Origin: Gemmatimonadota bacterium
GTDB lineage: Bacteria; Latescibacterota; UBA2968; UBA8231
NCBI GenBank assembly: GCA_018672475.1
Contig: JABHFS010000004.1
Coordinates: 19,805-83,804 of the forward strand
Direction of reading: 5' to 3'
DNA: 64,000 nt
In this document: positions 34,033 to 42,931 of the stretch, piece by piece
Numbering within the stretch: the first letter of the stretch is position 1
How the letters are laid out: every line of letters begins with the position of its first letter
Program-made: the position numbers and the translations under genes
The notes under the pieces: model-generated
Databases searched by the model: none
What the model saw: only the letters and a program-made list of their open reading frames with translations
Told to the model about the DNA's origin: nothing

Positions 34033-34788
34033 ATGCAAAAAAATGCGCCACTGACATCGCAGCAAATAGAGCATTTCAAGAACCAGGGCTATCTCGTCTG
34101 CGAACAAGCCTTCAGCTCGACCGAAATCGCCGCCTTCGCCACCGCCTATGATGAGTGCCTCGACGCACTGCGGACCGCGGACCGACTCAACAATATCCGC
34201 CAAGGCCAACTCGACGACGGCACCCCGACCCAGGTGCACCAAATTCGTTGCGCCCACCTCGCCCACCCGCTCTTTAACGACTTAATCCACGACCCGCGCA
34301 TCCTCGATCCGGTCGAAATTCTTATAGGCCCGAGCCTCAAACTAATCCTCTGCCAGGGCCTGCACAAACCACCGCATACCGGTGGCGCGATCGACTGGCA
34401 CCAGGACGACTACTACTTTCGCATCGACAAAATGAACGCCGTCGTTTCCTGTTGGATCGCATTTGACCAAGCGACCGTCGACAGCGGCTGCATGTGGGTC
34501 ATTCCCGGAGCACACACTCAGCTCTGGCCGCACGAAAGCCTCGAATCACCGGGCTATCGCATGCTCGGCGCCGACGAGAGCAAAGCCACTCCACTCGAAC
34601 TGTCCGCCGGGCGATTTATGTTCCACCACGGCGCCACGCCCCATCGCACACTGGCCAATACCACCGACAACCCGCGTCGCGCCCTGGCCATCCACTATAT
34701 GGACGCCACCGCCCATACGCTGGACGGCAACCGCGAAGCCGAACCGCCCGAAAACATGCCGATCGTGCGCGGGGCATCCGCCGGGTAG
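34033..34788 (+). CDS. Phytanoyl-CoA dioxygenase (PhyH) family protein
   Basis: 251 residues. Iron ligands are H123-x-D125 (AIDWHQDDYYFRIDKMNAVV) and H204 (FHHGATPHRTLANTTDNPRR), with the Arg pair after it for 2-oxoglutarate. It starts MQKNAPLTSQQIEHFKNQGY; CAGGAG lies about 10 nt upstream. The SGCMWVIPGAHTQLWPHESL segment is typical of bacterial PhyH enzymes acting on small metabolites. It converges with the isomerase at 34832. Confidence 0.9.
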   Translation: MQKNAPLTSQQIEHFKNQGYLVCEQAFSSTEIAAFATAYDECLDALRTADRLNNIRQGQLDDGTPTQVHQIRCAHLAHPLFNDLIHDPRILDPVEILIGPSLKLILCQGLHKPPHTGGAIDWHQDDYYFRIDKMNAVVSCWIAFDQATVDSGCMWVIPGAHTQLWPHESLESPGYRMLGADESKATPLELSAGRFMFHHGATPHRTLANTTDNPRRALAIHYMDATAHTLDGNREAEPPENMPIVRGASAG

Positions 34789-34831
34789 GGCACTTGTCAA
34801 AAAATGCGGATTTTCGCGCAGTTTTTTGCCG

Positions 34832-35602
34832 CTATACGTCGCAGAGCTCGAACGCCTGCCTGAGCGCCGGCACTACCTCGCCCTTGGGTTTAAACTCGTG
34901 CCCGACATAACCCTCATAGTCCGTCGCGGCGATTGCCGCGCATATCGCCGCGTAGTTCAACTCCTGCTGATCATCTAAATCATTGCGCCCCGGATTACCC
35001 GCCGTATGAAAATGACCGAATGCCGCGCTATGTTCTGTGATCGTGCGGATCACGTCGCCCTCCATGATCTGCATATGGTAGATGTCGTAGAGCAACTTGA
35101 CCCGCGGGCTGCCCACCCGCGCGACAACTTCGAGACCCCAGTCGGTGAAGTCGCACTGATACCCCGCGTGATCAACCTTGGAATTGAGTAGTTCTATATT
35201 CAAGTTGATCCCTTTTTCCTCGGCATAAGACGAAACGCGGAGGATCCCGTCGACCGTGTTCTCAATCGCCTCCTCCTCCTCCATACCCTCGACGCGATTG
35301 CCGCTAAAACAGATCAACCCACCCACGCCGTACTCGGCGGCGAAATCGATCGATTCGCGCAATTCCACCTCGATCCGGTCGTGGTTTTCGGGCTTGTTAA
35401 GCCCGTCGGGCAACGAGCCGTGGCCGATCATACTGACCACTTTTAAACCGTGGCCGGCCGCCTCCGCACACAGCGCGGAAAAATCGTCGTCGCGGCCCCA
35501 GACCTCGATGGCTGGATAACCGATGGCGGCAATTTCCCGCAATAATTCGCCGCGATCCATCGGCGGCAAAATCGGCAGGCATACAGACTGCTTTATGGGC
35601 AT
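34832..35602 (-). CDS. Hydroxypyruvate isomerase-like TIM-barrel protein
   Basis: 256 residues from ATG 35602 (AAAGGGAA upstream). Metal and substrate residues of the sugar-phosphate isomerase/epimerase (AP endonuclease-2) barrel are visible: Glu in INLNIELLNSKVDHAGYQCD, Asp/His in LLYDIYHMQIMEGD, His in FGHFHTAGNPGRND, and Glu in GYVGHEFKPKG. The HFHTAGNPGR motif is that of hydroxypyruvate isomerase-like enzymes (Hyi/OtnI). It probably interconverts a small hydroxy-keto acid or ketose. Confidence 0.87.
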   Translation of the reverse strand: MPIKQSVCLPILPPMDRGELLREIAAIGYPAIEVWGRDDDFSALCAEAAGHGLKVVSMIGHGSLPDGLNKPENHDRIEVELRESIDFAAEYGVGGLICFSGNRVEGMEEEEAIENTVDGILRVSSYAEEKGINLNIELLNSKVDHAGYQCDFTDWGLEVVARVGSPRVKLLYDIYHMQIMEGDVIRTITEHSAAFGHFHTAGNPGRNDLDDQQELNYAAICAAIAATDYEGYVGHEFKPKGEVVPALRQAFELCDV

Positions 35603-35820
35603 AATTGATTCCCTTTTAAATTTTCTAAACGGCTCCAGTCGAGGACTGCGAAACAGCGAAGGCAATTAGCCGTCCTGCTGCTGTCGCGCAACTTCCGTAG
35701 TTCGGCGTTGATAGCGTGGATACAAGCGAAGAGATCCTTGATCAAACCCGTCTGCATACGAATACCCACATCGGGATCGCGGTCGAAGAGCTCCACCCAG
35801 ACCTCCTGCGCCAGAAACAT
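35593..35820 (-). other. Unidentified 75-codon frame, probably a gene remnant
   Basis: A frame reading MFLAQEVWVELFDRDPDVGI, RMQTGLIKDLFACIHAINAE and LRKLRDSS ends 10 nt inside the isomerase gene. AAGGAGGA stands about 10 nt before its ATG. Its amphipathic, protein-like character suggests the C-terminus of a lost gene. No family recognised. Confidence 0.3.
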
Positions 35821-35878
35821 TAGCGCGCATTCCTCCTTGCGCCACTACCCGCGTAGACTGCGGCTGCCCGGTAACACC

Positions 35879-37684
35879 CTATCGATACGTTATCCCCTCG
35901 CCGTGCCAGGGCATGCGAAAACTAGGCTGCTGGCCATAGCGCCGCATCTCCAGCGACAATTCAATCTGACTGGCCGGCTCTAGTTCCACTTGAAAATACG
36001 TATCATCGACGGACAAGACTTCATCACCAGCCCGCACTTCGGTAAAACAATGCTCACCAAAACTGCCCGCGCCAATAATCACATGACGTACCTGACTCGG
36101 GCTCAAATTCACCAAGGTCAGATCGACACTCTGTTCAGCAAGCCCGGTTACCAGTGCCGCCACATCCTGCGGCAACCCCGGTCTTTGCGCCACCCCGTCA
36201 AAATAACGCACCCGCCCCTGCGCCAACCCACCCCAGTAGATCGTCTGCGGAGCGCCGGTCGTCAGTTGCACTAGCGCCTCGGTCACCACAGGATTTACCT
36301 GTTGCCACCAGTGCACGTCGAGCTTCGTGAGATCCTGCTCGTCGCGAATGACCTTGTCGATGCGATCGCAGACCTCGCGATAATTGGCCTGTAAGATCTG
36401 CTCGGGGTAGTCGGGCAACTCGCCGGCGAGAAAACGGGTCCAGGCCCGACAATCGAGCGAGCGCGGCCCCCGCTGTTCCAACGCCGTCCACTCGTCCTCA
36501 GTACCCCGCCGCAATCGCTCCATCCGCTGCCAGTCGCCCTCCTGCATCGACGCGCACCACAGGTGGATCGGCCCATCCGAATTGATCGGCTGGTACTCAC
36601 CCCAACCCTCATCGGTATGTTTGTAGGGCACCAACAACCGGCCGCCTTCTTCGCGGCCGTGCTCGACCAGGCAATCCAGGTGCATGCGCAACAGCTCCAG
36701 ATACTCGACCTTGCCCGTCACCAATACCGCCGCCTCCACCGCTGCGGTCATCGAGCAGATCATCATATTGTGGCCATAACGCCCGGTCCAACCATAGAGC
36801 CCGCCCCACCACTGCCCCTCGCGCAACTCGCCGACGATGCCGTTCGGGCCAATATTGTCGGGCACGATGCGGCCATTAGCCACCGTCCGCTCGATCCAGG
36901 CCCCGACATATTCTTCGATCCAGTTTTTGTATTTTTCCGCGCCAGTGTGCAAATAGGCCGTCGCCACCAACACCACCACACCGAGATTGACCGTCACATC
37001 CCCATTCATCACGACCCGATCAAAACACGCCTCGACCTGCCGCACCGTCTCGGGATCTTTCGCCCAATCCTCGGGCAGCGCAAGACCAGGCCCCAGCGTC
37101 GCGTGCCCGTATTCGATATCGTAATGGATCTCACCCGGCCGCATATTGAACAACGGGCCCTTGCTGCCGCTGCACGGCGAGCGCACAATACGATGCTGCG
37201 GATCGTAGTTCGGCACGCCCGAATCCTCGTTGAGATACCAACCAGCAAAGCGCTCCGCCCGCCGGACCGTCTCGCGATTGCTCGGATCGGCCATGCCCAG
37301 ATGGTAAAAATAGATATAGTTTTCGGCGTTGTGGAACCAGTCGTCGTCGTTGACGAATTCATTGGTTACGCGACCGTAGTCGTGCGTGAGCTGACGGGTG
37401 ATCGCGTTCCATTCTTCCAGCGCTTTAGTGCCCGTATACTCGCTGCCGCCCAGCGCGTAATAGTGCGGCCAGTTGAAAAAGGCCTCGTAGAGATCGTCGG
37501 CCCAGACCCCATCGCCGGGATACTCCTGCATCCAGATCAGCGCCCCGCCGGGTCGGGTGTACTTTTCGAGAAAAACCGGCGCCGCCTCGTCAATGGCGTC
37601 GATCAGCCGCCGCTCTAACACCGCCCACAGCGGCGGAGTGGTGCGTTGGGTAGCTCTGATGGTTTTGCGTGACTGCTCTGTCAT
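35879..37684 (-). CDS. Large uncharacterised protein, alpha/alpha-barrel enzyme-like
   Basis: 601 residues from ATG 37684. Many Trp/Tyr-rich helical repeats (WADDLYEAFFNWPHYYALGG, DDWFHNAENYIYFYHLGMAD, ATAYLHTGAEKYKNWIEEYV, GIVGELREGQWWGGLYGWTG) have the rhythm of an (alpha/alpha)-toroid, as in glycosidases and polysaccharide lyases. The C-terminal 90 residues (VDLTLVNLSPSQVRHVIIGA ... ELSLEMRRYGQQPSFRMPW) look like a beta-sandwich. It is clearly paralogous to the 688-residue protein at 51792. There is no signal peptide, so it probably acts in the cytoplasm. No named family recognised; hydrolysis or elimination on a sugar substrate is a guess. Confidence 0.75.
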   Translation of the reverse strand: MTEQSRKTIRATQRTTPPLWAVLERRLIDAIDEAAPVFLEKYTRPGGALIWMQEYPGDGVWADDLYEAFFNWPHYYALGGSEYTGTKALEEWNAITRQLTHDYGRVTNEFVNDDDWFHNAENYIYFYHLGMADPSNRETVRRAERFAGWYLNEDSGVPNYDPQHRIVRSPCSGSKGPLFNMRPGEIHYDIEYGHATLGPGLALPEDWAKDPETVRQVEACFDRVVMNGDVTVNLGVVVLVATAYLHTGAEKYKNWIEEYVGAWIERTVANGRIVPDNIGPNGIVGELREGQWWGGLYGWTGRYGHNMMICSMTAAVEAAVLVTGKVEYLELLRMHLDCLVEHGREEGGRLLVPYKHTDEGWGEYQPINSDGPIHLWCASMQEGDWQRMERLRRGTEDEWTALEQRGPRSLDCRAWTRFLAGELPDYPEQILQANYREVCDRIDKVIRDEQDLTKLDVHWWQQVNPVVTEALVQLTTGAPQTIYWGGLAQGRVRYFDGVAQRPGLPQDVAALVTGLAEQSVDLTLVNLSPSQVRHVIIGAGSFGEHCFTEVRAGDEVLSVDDTYFQVELEPASQIELSLEMRRYGQQPSFRMPWHGEGITYR

Positions 37685-37755
37685 TTTCCTATGGCCTTTC
37701 AAAAGCTAGACGAACTATTCGTGGGATAAACACAAGCCAGCTAATACGAATTTTA

Positions 37756-38044
37756 TCATTCTGCCCACAACACCGCAATCACCTGCAACGCCCATAACGC
37801 CCCCTGCCGAATCACGCGGCCGATGCGCCTGCCCCTCCCGCAACACCGGTACCGCCCCTTCACCAACCTCAATTACTCGTTCGACTAAATCTTCATACTG
37901 CTGCGAGCGATCCAACCGAATCAACCCCCCCACCCAATACCCCAACAACTGCTCGCTATCGGGTGCCTGTCGCCGAGTGTAATCATAGCGGTTCAGCCGC
38001 GCCCGCCCCCCTGGATCGGTTGCTGAAAAGATACGCTCGCTCCG
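37756..38044 (-). pseudogene. Remnant of an unidentified gene, frameshifted
   Basis: The minus frame reads RIFSATDPGGRARLNRYDYT, LVERVIEVGEGAVPVLREGQ and AHRPRDSAG, then shifts by one to ALWALQVIAVLWAE before a stop at 37756-37758. The EGAVPVLREG...ALWAL pattern resembles HEAT-repeat-like proteins. One indel near 37795 and a missing 5' end show that it is decayed. Confidence 0.45.
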
Positions 38045-38106
38045 CTAGTAAGCCATAAAGATCACTGGCCAGCGCCCGTTGATCAAAATGCAAATCACCA
38101 CGATGC

Positions 38107-38291
38107 CCGACCGGCGCAGTCGCTACCGTTTCAAACAATGGCAGGAAAGTGTACCGGAACCAGCAGCCTGGGATATCGAAGGATTTGAAGTGGATGACGA
38201 TCCATCGGGGTCTTTATGCCTGGTGCCGCACAATCCCAACGTGACTTTGCATACGGTAAGTATCGAAAAAATAACCGCACCGACAAAGTAA
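38107..38291 (+). pseudogene. C-terminal remnant, possibly of a LamG/3-keto-disaccharide-hydrolase-like protein
   Basis: The frame RSRYRFKQWQESVPEPAAWD continues IEGFEVDDDPSGSLCLVPHN and VTLHTVSIEKI. These read like the last strands of a concanavalin-like domain. There is no family-like sequence upstream. The family call is tentative. Confidence 0.35.
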
Positions 38292-38388
38292 AACGCGTGA
38301 GGTCTTTCATACCGCGACGGCTTGCTGCACCGACAGAAGCCGAGAGAATATAACCCGATACACCGGCTAGCGGAGCAAAGGCACCTAT

Positions 38389-39219
38389 CTACTGATACGT
38401 GGCCAGCGCGCGCTCATCGCCAATTTCAGCCAGTATCTTCTGCATGCCCGCAAGATTTTCCCGCAAGCTGATCTCGGCATCGATCTCCGGCCGGTGGTCA
38501 ATAAGGCCAATGGGGCCACCATAGCCTGAATCGGCGACCATCTGCAGGATCTCGCGATCCCGTTCGCCCGTGCCCAGCGGCAGGATCTTCGGCCCCTGCG
38601 GTGTCATGCCGTTGAGATTGACGCTCGTCAGATACGGCTGCATCGCCGTAAACGCGTCGGGCATCAGATCCAACTGATCGTGCCCATGAAAGAAATTGTA
38701 GACGATGCCGACATTATCCACTTCGACGCGTTTAACCACCTCCACCATCGTCGCCGGCTCTCCGCCCCAACTACCGTGGTTATACATACCATATGTACAG
38801 CCGCGCTCGTTGAAGACCTTAGCGAGGACCTCGACTTGCGCGGCGGCGGCGTCATAACGCGCATTCACATCGGCGATTTGTTGCAAGTCATCACCGACCA
38901 GCATCTTCCACATCTCGATCTTTAGGTCGTTGCGCTCGACAAACTCCAATGCCGCGCGCAAATGCGGATCCTCCCACACACCCTGCTCGTCCTTAGGAAA
39001 ACCGCCCGACAGCCAAAACGCGGTCATTTCAATGCCGTGGTCGCGCAACTGGTGCAGTTCCTCGTCGAAGCTCTTGATATGCTCGTCGCGCCAATCGTAA
39101 GCCAACGCGCGGATACCCAATCGCTGCAGCATCACTGCCCGCTCTTTAGGGCCGCGCTTGCAGGCGTCAAAGGGCACGATACACCAGGCGAGCAGATTGT
39201 CCTTGGCAAAAACGCTCAT
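38389..39219 (-). CDS. Sugar-phosphate isomerase/epimerase-type TIM-barrel protein
   Basis: 276 residues. It starts MSVFAKDNLLAWCIVPFDAC. The metal-site pattern of the xylose-isomerase-like barrel is partly visible: YGMYNHGSWGGEPATMVEVV, NVGIVYNFFHGHDQLDLMPD (H in place of the usual D-x-x-H) and PIGLIDHRPEIDAEISLREN near the end. The Glu that usually sits on strand 5 reads N-H-G-S here, so the metal site may differ from classic members. It stands alone, after a broken gene (39230-39488). Confidence 0.8.
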   Translation of the reverse strand: MSVFAKDNLLAWCIVPFDACKRGPKERAVMLQRLGIRALAYDWRDEHIKSFDEELHQLRDHGIEMTAFWLSGGFPKDEQGVWEDPHLRAALEFVERNDLKIEMWKMLVGDDLQQIADVNARYDAAAAQVEVLAKVFNERGCTYGMYNHGSWGGEPATMVEVVKRVEVDNVGIVYNFFHGHDQLDLMPDAFTAMQPYLTSVNLNGMTPQGPKILPLGTGERDREILQMVADSGYGGPIGLIDHRPEIDAEISLRENLAGMQKILAEIGDERALATYQ

Positions 39220-39229
39220 AGAGAGATCC

Positions 39230-39488
39230 TTAGGTGAAAGACCGGTTGAAGAGCTCGACGATGGCCTTTTCGCTATTGTCCTTCAATAGACAGGTATAGG
39301 TCAGGCTGACATCGCCTTTTTTCAGCTCTTCGTGGTTAAGTACTCGTATGCCGCGATCGCGGGCGATACTATGCCCCTCGAAAGTAAAGTTCACCTCTTC
39401 AATACCCAGGCGTTCGGCATTCACTGCCAAACACGGCCTCGGCGCCCCGAGCGCCACCGTTGAACAATATATAATCCTTGGTGTCCAT
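39230..39488 (-). pseudogene. Conserved hypothetical gene, frameshifted
   Basis: ATG 39488 has a strong TAAGGAG site and reads MDTKDYILFNGGARGAEAVF. An extra A near 39428 breaks the frame, and the protein resumes VNAERLGIEEVNFTFEGHSI, ARDRGIRVLNHEELKKGDVS. The end (LLKDNSEKAIVELFNRSFT) looks out of place, so the 3' end is probably lost as well. Function unknown. Confidence 0.6.
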
Positions 39489-39838
39489 GATGCTCCTTAC
39501 AGGTACGGATAAACCCCCGAACGGGTATTCATGAAATTGCCTGCTGGCCGGTTGCCCCTAAAATAGGGCAAAACGACAAAGTGAACAGTAATAGGCCACG
39601 GAGCAAACGTGCCCTATCGCAAACCGCACCAAACCGCACCCGCGAGCCAGGCGCACCGCCCACACCACCATCGGCACGACTTGACCATGCGGACTATAAA
39701 GTTCTTTATAAAGCGCGCTTTGCATCGGCGATTAACCGATCTTGCTAGCAACATAATAAGTAACGTCGGGCAAGGCCGCACCATCCCCATCTATTTTATC
39801 GCCATATCCCCAATAATCCTATCGCCAAAGGAGCCCCG

Positions 39839-40612
39839 ATGCTCGAAAAAACGGCAACGACCTTGCAACAAATGTTTTCACTCGAAGGCAAACGGGGCAT
39901 CCTGACCGGTGGTTCGAGCGGCCTCGGCTTGGCCACCAGCCAAGTACTCGCCGACGCGGGCGCCGAGGTCTTCGTGCTGAGTCGTTCCGGCGAAGTAAAA
40001 GTCGAACACGACACCCAGCACTCCTCGATCCACCATATCAAAGCAGATGTCGGTGACCGCGAAAGCTTACGCTCCATCGTCGACGAGATCGGAGGCGGTG
40101 GCTTGGACTTCTTAGTCAATAACGCGGGTATCACACAGAAGGCGCGCAGCGAAGATTTTGCGCCCGCCGATTTTTCCCGCATCCAACAGGTCAATGTCGA
40201 AGCGGTATTCAACCTGTGTAATCTCTCTTATCCCTACTTAAAACAAGCCAAAGGCGCCGGTCGTATCGTTTCCATATCGTCGCTGGCCGCACATCTCGGC
40301 TTCGCCGAAGTCGCCCCCTATTGCGCCTCAAAGGCAGCGGTGACCGGCCTGACACGCGGGCTGGCCGTCGAATGGGCGCACGACAATATCCTGGTCAATA
40401 CGGTCGCACCGGGCTGGTTCCCCTCCGAGATCAACAAACAGGTGGTCGACGCCGAACGGCAAAAGAAGATTCTCGCGCGCATGCCGCTCAGCCGTTATGG
40501 CGAACCAAATGAGCTAGCCGCGATGGTCTTGTTCCTAATTTCACCGGCGGCATCCTATATCACGGGGCAGGAGTTCGTCGTCGACGGCGGCGCGTTGGCC
40601 TTTGGTTTCTGA
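39839..40612 (+). CDS. Short-chain dehydrogenase (gluconate/KduD-like)
   Basis: 257 residues. The nucleotide loop is ILTGGSSGLGLATSQVLADA. LVNNAGITQKA carries the NNAG motif, and catalytic Ser/Tyr/Lys are in SISSLAAHLGFAEVAPYCAS plus the K after it. The end ITGQEFVVDGGALAFGF is typical of the SDR family that oxidises deoxy-gluconates and similar sugars. The ATG at 39839 is preceded by AAAGGAG. It is monocistronic, followed by 259 bases without a gene. Confidence 0.9.
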   Translation: MLEKTATTLQQMFSLEGKRGILTGGSSGLGLATSQVLADAGAEVFVLSRSGEVKVEHDTQHSSIHHIKADVGDRESLRSIVDEIGGGGLDFLVNNAGITQKARSEDFAPADFSRIQQVNVEAVFNLCNLSYPYLKQAKGAGRIVSISSLAAHLGFAEVAPYCASKAAVTGLTRGLAVEWAHDNILVNTVAPGWFPSEINKQVVDAERQKKILARMPLSRYGEPNELAAMVLFLISPAASYITGQEFVVDGGALAFGF

Positions 40613-40871
40613 GGTAAAACACCTATCAACGCTCGGCTTTTCAACCTTAGCAATCAGCCCCGTACGCCCCATAACCGTTTGCCGATAGAATCGCCATCAG
40701 AAAACGATTGGCCTAGGCGCTATAGGTCTATAGCAATCGAATATGCTGCACACTAAAGAAATAACAGGCGCATTTTTCAGTACAAGGATTGTTTTTCTGC
40801 GGATGGAGAGTATTATCAGATAAACCTTATACCCCAAGTCTATTCGATTTCATCCAATCCTAAGACGCCCA

Positions 40872-42839
40872 ATGCCTCGAAATTGCGCCGCCACCCTCGC
40901 TTGCGTCGTGGTCCTTCTCAGCGGGCACCCCACGGAGTCGCTCACGGTTTACCGCGTCGGCGGAGCCGACCGTCCACCGCCGAGCCTCGATCACCCCTTC
41001 GAGTTCGTACCGATCCGCTGGGACGAACTCAATGGGCGCCGGCACGGACAGTCCCGACTGATCGAAATTAGGCCAGCTTATATCGCTCCACAGCAAATGG
41101 ACCCGGACATTAACCTCGTGCCCGAACTGACACAACGGGGCGGCGGGATAAAGCGATTGACCTGGCGCACCTGGCAACCCGTCGACTTCCCCCTGCAATT
41201 ACTTACCGACGGCAACGATGCAACCGCTCGCATCGCAGGTAGCCCGTGGTTCACCTTTGCCAATGTCTTCAACTATACAAAACAGCATACGATGCCGCCC
41301 AGCCTCGTATGGAACTTCGACCTCGGTGGAGCCTTCTCAGTCCACCGCGTCCGCTTCTACCCGCGCCCCAAGTTTCGCTTTGCGCGGCCGGTGCAAAGCT
41401 TTATAGTCGGCCTAGGCAGCGAAATCGCACTCGCCGAGCGACCGACCAGCTACAGCTTGGGCCCTTGTCCCATGTGCAAAGACGATCCACGAGTGCTCGA
41501 TTTTGAAATCGTCCACCGCGAGTTTGAAAACACTCAATCCACCGTCGATCTAACGCTAATACCCAGAGCAACTCAAAACGTGCTTTTCCAGGCCTTTCCC
41601 AACACCCGAGGAAACTGGGAGATTGCCGAGTTCGAAATCTACGCCGATGGCTACGCTGCTCAGGCCAAATACACATCCAATATTATCGAGCTCGGAAACC
41701 CGGCCGTCCTAGGGGATTTGCGTTGGTCAGGCGACGAACCCAGCGATACCCGCATCGAGTTGCGCGTGCGCACCGGCAATGACCCGGATCCCAATACCTA
41801 CTGGCGCTACTCGTTCCGTGGCGACGAAATTACCCGCTTCGACCTATCGGGCCAGCCCCTGGATCAGGACAGTTACGCCGACCTGGCTTCGGGAGAACGG
41901 GCCGGTATCAGGTATGACACGACCCATTGGACCCCCTGGAGCCTACCGCAACTGACGTCAGGTCCCGACCCGGTCACCATTCCGACCAATGGTCTGCGCC
42001 GTTTCATTCAGGTCCAGGCGATACTCCACTCGAGACCCCAAGCCGCACCCCGACTTGACTATATCCAGTTCAGCGCATCCGCCCCGGCGATAGAACGGAT
42101 TACAGGCAATATTTCACCTGCAGCGGTAGAGGCCGGCACGGCCAGTCGATTCACCTACACGCTCAAACCTACCATCGTCTCAGCCGCGCAAGGTTTCGAC
42201 CGTTTCGCCGTCGAAACACCGGGCCAGTTATTAGATGTCGAGGGCGTACGCCTCGGCGGCGAGCCGGTAGAGTTCAGCCTCATATACCTCGACGCAAACC
42301 GATTCGAAATCGCTTTCCCGCGAATAGACCGGCAGCTTACCAAAGAGCAACTCGAGGTGGAATTCAGCGCCCGCATCTTTCGCTTCGGCACCGCCTTTAC
42401 CGGCCATATAACCGACAGCACCCGGCCCTCTGCCATAGCCCAACCCGTTGAACCCGGCGACACCGATCCGCTGGCCGCAAGACAACCCCTCAAAGTCGAC
42501 TTGCTCGCGGCGCGCCAGACGACCCTGCACACACTCGACATATCGCCTCCGGTCTTCACGCCCAATGGGGACCGGGTAAACGACATTACGGACATTACCT
42601 ATACGCTGGTCAATTTAAACGCCGTAGCGCCTGTGAGACTGAATGTCTATGATCTCTCCGGCCGACGATTGTGCTCCATACTGCGCACAGTGCAAACCAG
42701 CGGGCATTTCACCAGCACATGGGACGGACGTGACACTCAAGGTAACCGCCTGCCGCCGGGGCTTTATATCCTGGAATTATCGGTGCAGACCGACCAAAAC
42801 ACACACCGGCAGCGGCGATCGGTTTCAGTAGTCTACTAA
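40872..42839 (+). CDS. Secreted multidomain protein with C-terminal FlgD-like sorting/anchor domain
   Basis: 655 residues. The N-terminal signal peptide is MPRNCAATLACVVVLLSGHP. A discoidin-like (F5/8-type) region around residues 110-260 is suggested by FTFANVFNYTKQHTMPPSLV, DLGGAFSVHRVRFYPRPKFR and NWEIAEFEIYADG. A large beta-rich middle follows. The last 90 residues (SPPVFTPNGDRVNDITDITY, LNVYDLSGRRLCSILRT, WDGRDTQGNRLPPGLYILEL) are the FlgD-Ig/gliding-type C-terminal domain seen on many secreted proteins of these phyla. A cell-surface sugar-binding role is likely. Confidence 0.82.
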   Translation: MPRNCAATLACVVVLLSGHPTESLTVYRVGGADRPPPSLDHPFEFVPIRWDELNGRRHGQSRLIEIRPAYIAPQQMDPDINLVPELTQRGGGIKRLTWRTWQPVDFPLQLLTDGNDATARIAGSPWFTFANVFNYTKQHTMPPSLVWNFDLGGAFSVHRVRFYPRPKFRFARPVQSFIVGLGSEIALAERPTSYSLGPCPMCKDDPRVLDFEIVHREFENTQSTVDLTLIPRATQNVLFQAFPNTRGNWEIAEFEIYADGYAAQAKYTSNIIELGNPAVLGDLRWSGDEPSDTRIELRVRTGNDPDPNTYWRYSFRGDEITRFDLSGQPLDQDSYADLASGERAGIRYDTTHWTPWSLPQLTSGPDPVTIPTNGLRRFIQVQAILHSRPQAAPRLDYIQFSASAPAIERITGNISPAAVEAGTASRFTYTLKPTIVSAAQGFDRFAVETPGQLLDVEGVRLGGEPVEFSLIYLDANRFEIAFPRIDRQLTKEQLEVEFSARIFRFGTAFTGHITDSTRPSAIAQPVEPGDTDPLAARQPLKVDLLAARQTTLHTLDISPPVFTPNGDRVNDITDITYTLVNLNAVAPVRLNVYDLSGRRLCSILRTVQTSGHFTSTWDGRDTQGNRLPPGLYILELSVQTDQNTHRQRRSVSVVY

Positions 42840-42851
42840 AAATAGAGGTAC

Positions 42852-42898
42852 AAAGAATACCCGGCAGAGGGATTAGCCTCTACCGGGTATTCTTTTAT
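42852..42898 (+). terminator. Terminator hairpin after the secreted-protein gene
   Basis: AAAGAATACCCGG, AGAGG/CCTCT inner pairing, CCGGGTATTCTTTT. It closely resembles the hairpin at 44239-44275 (CCCGGCAGA...TTAGCCTCTACCGGGT), in the same orientation. It lies 13 nt after the stop at 42839. Confidence 0.8.
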
Positions 42899-42931
42899 CA
42901 TACTATTGCTGAAATATGTGTGCTCAACGGC

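Noticed and set aside
40872..42839. Several long frames on the opposite strand and other frames of the secreted-protein gene
   Set aside because: They follow the codon pattern of the real gene in GC-rich sequence and have no family-like sequence or ribosome sites.
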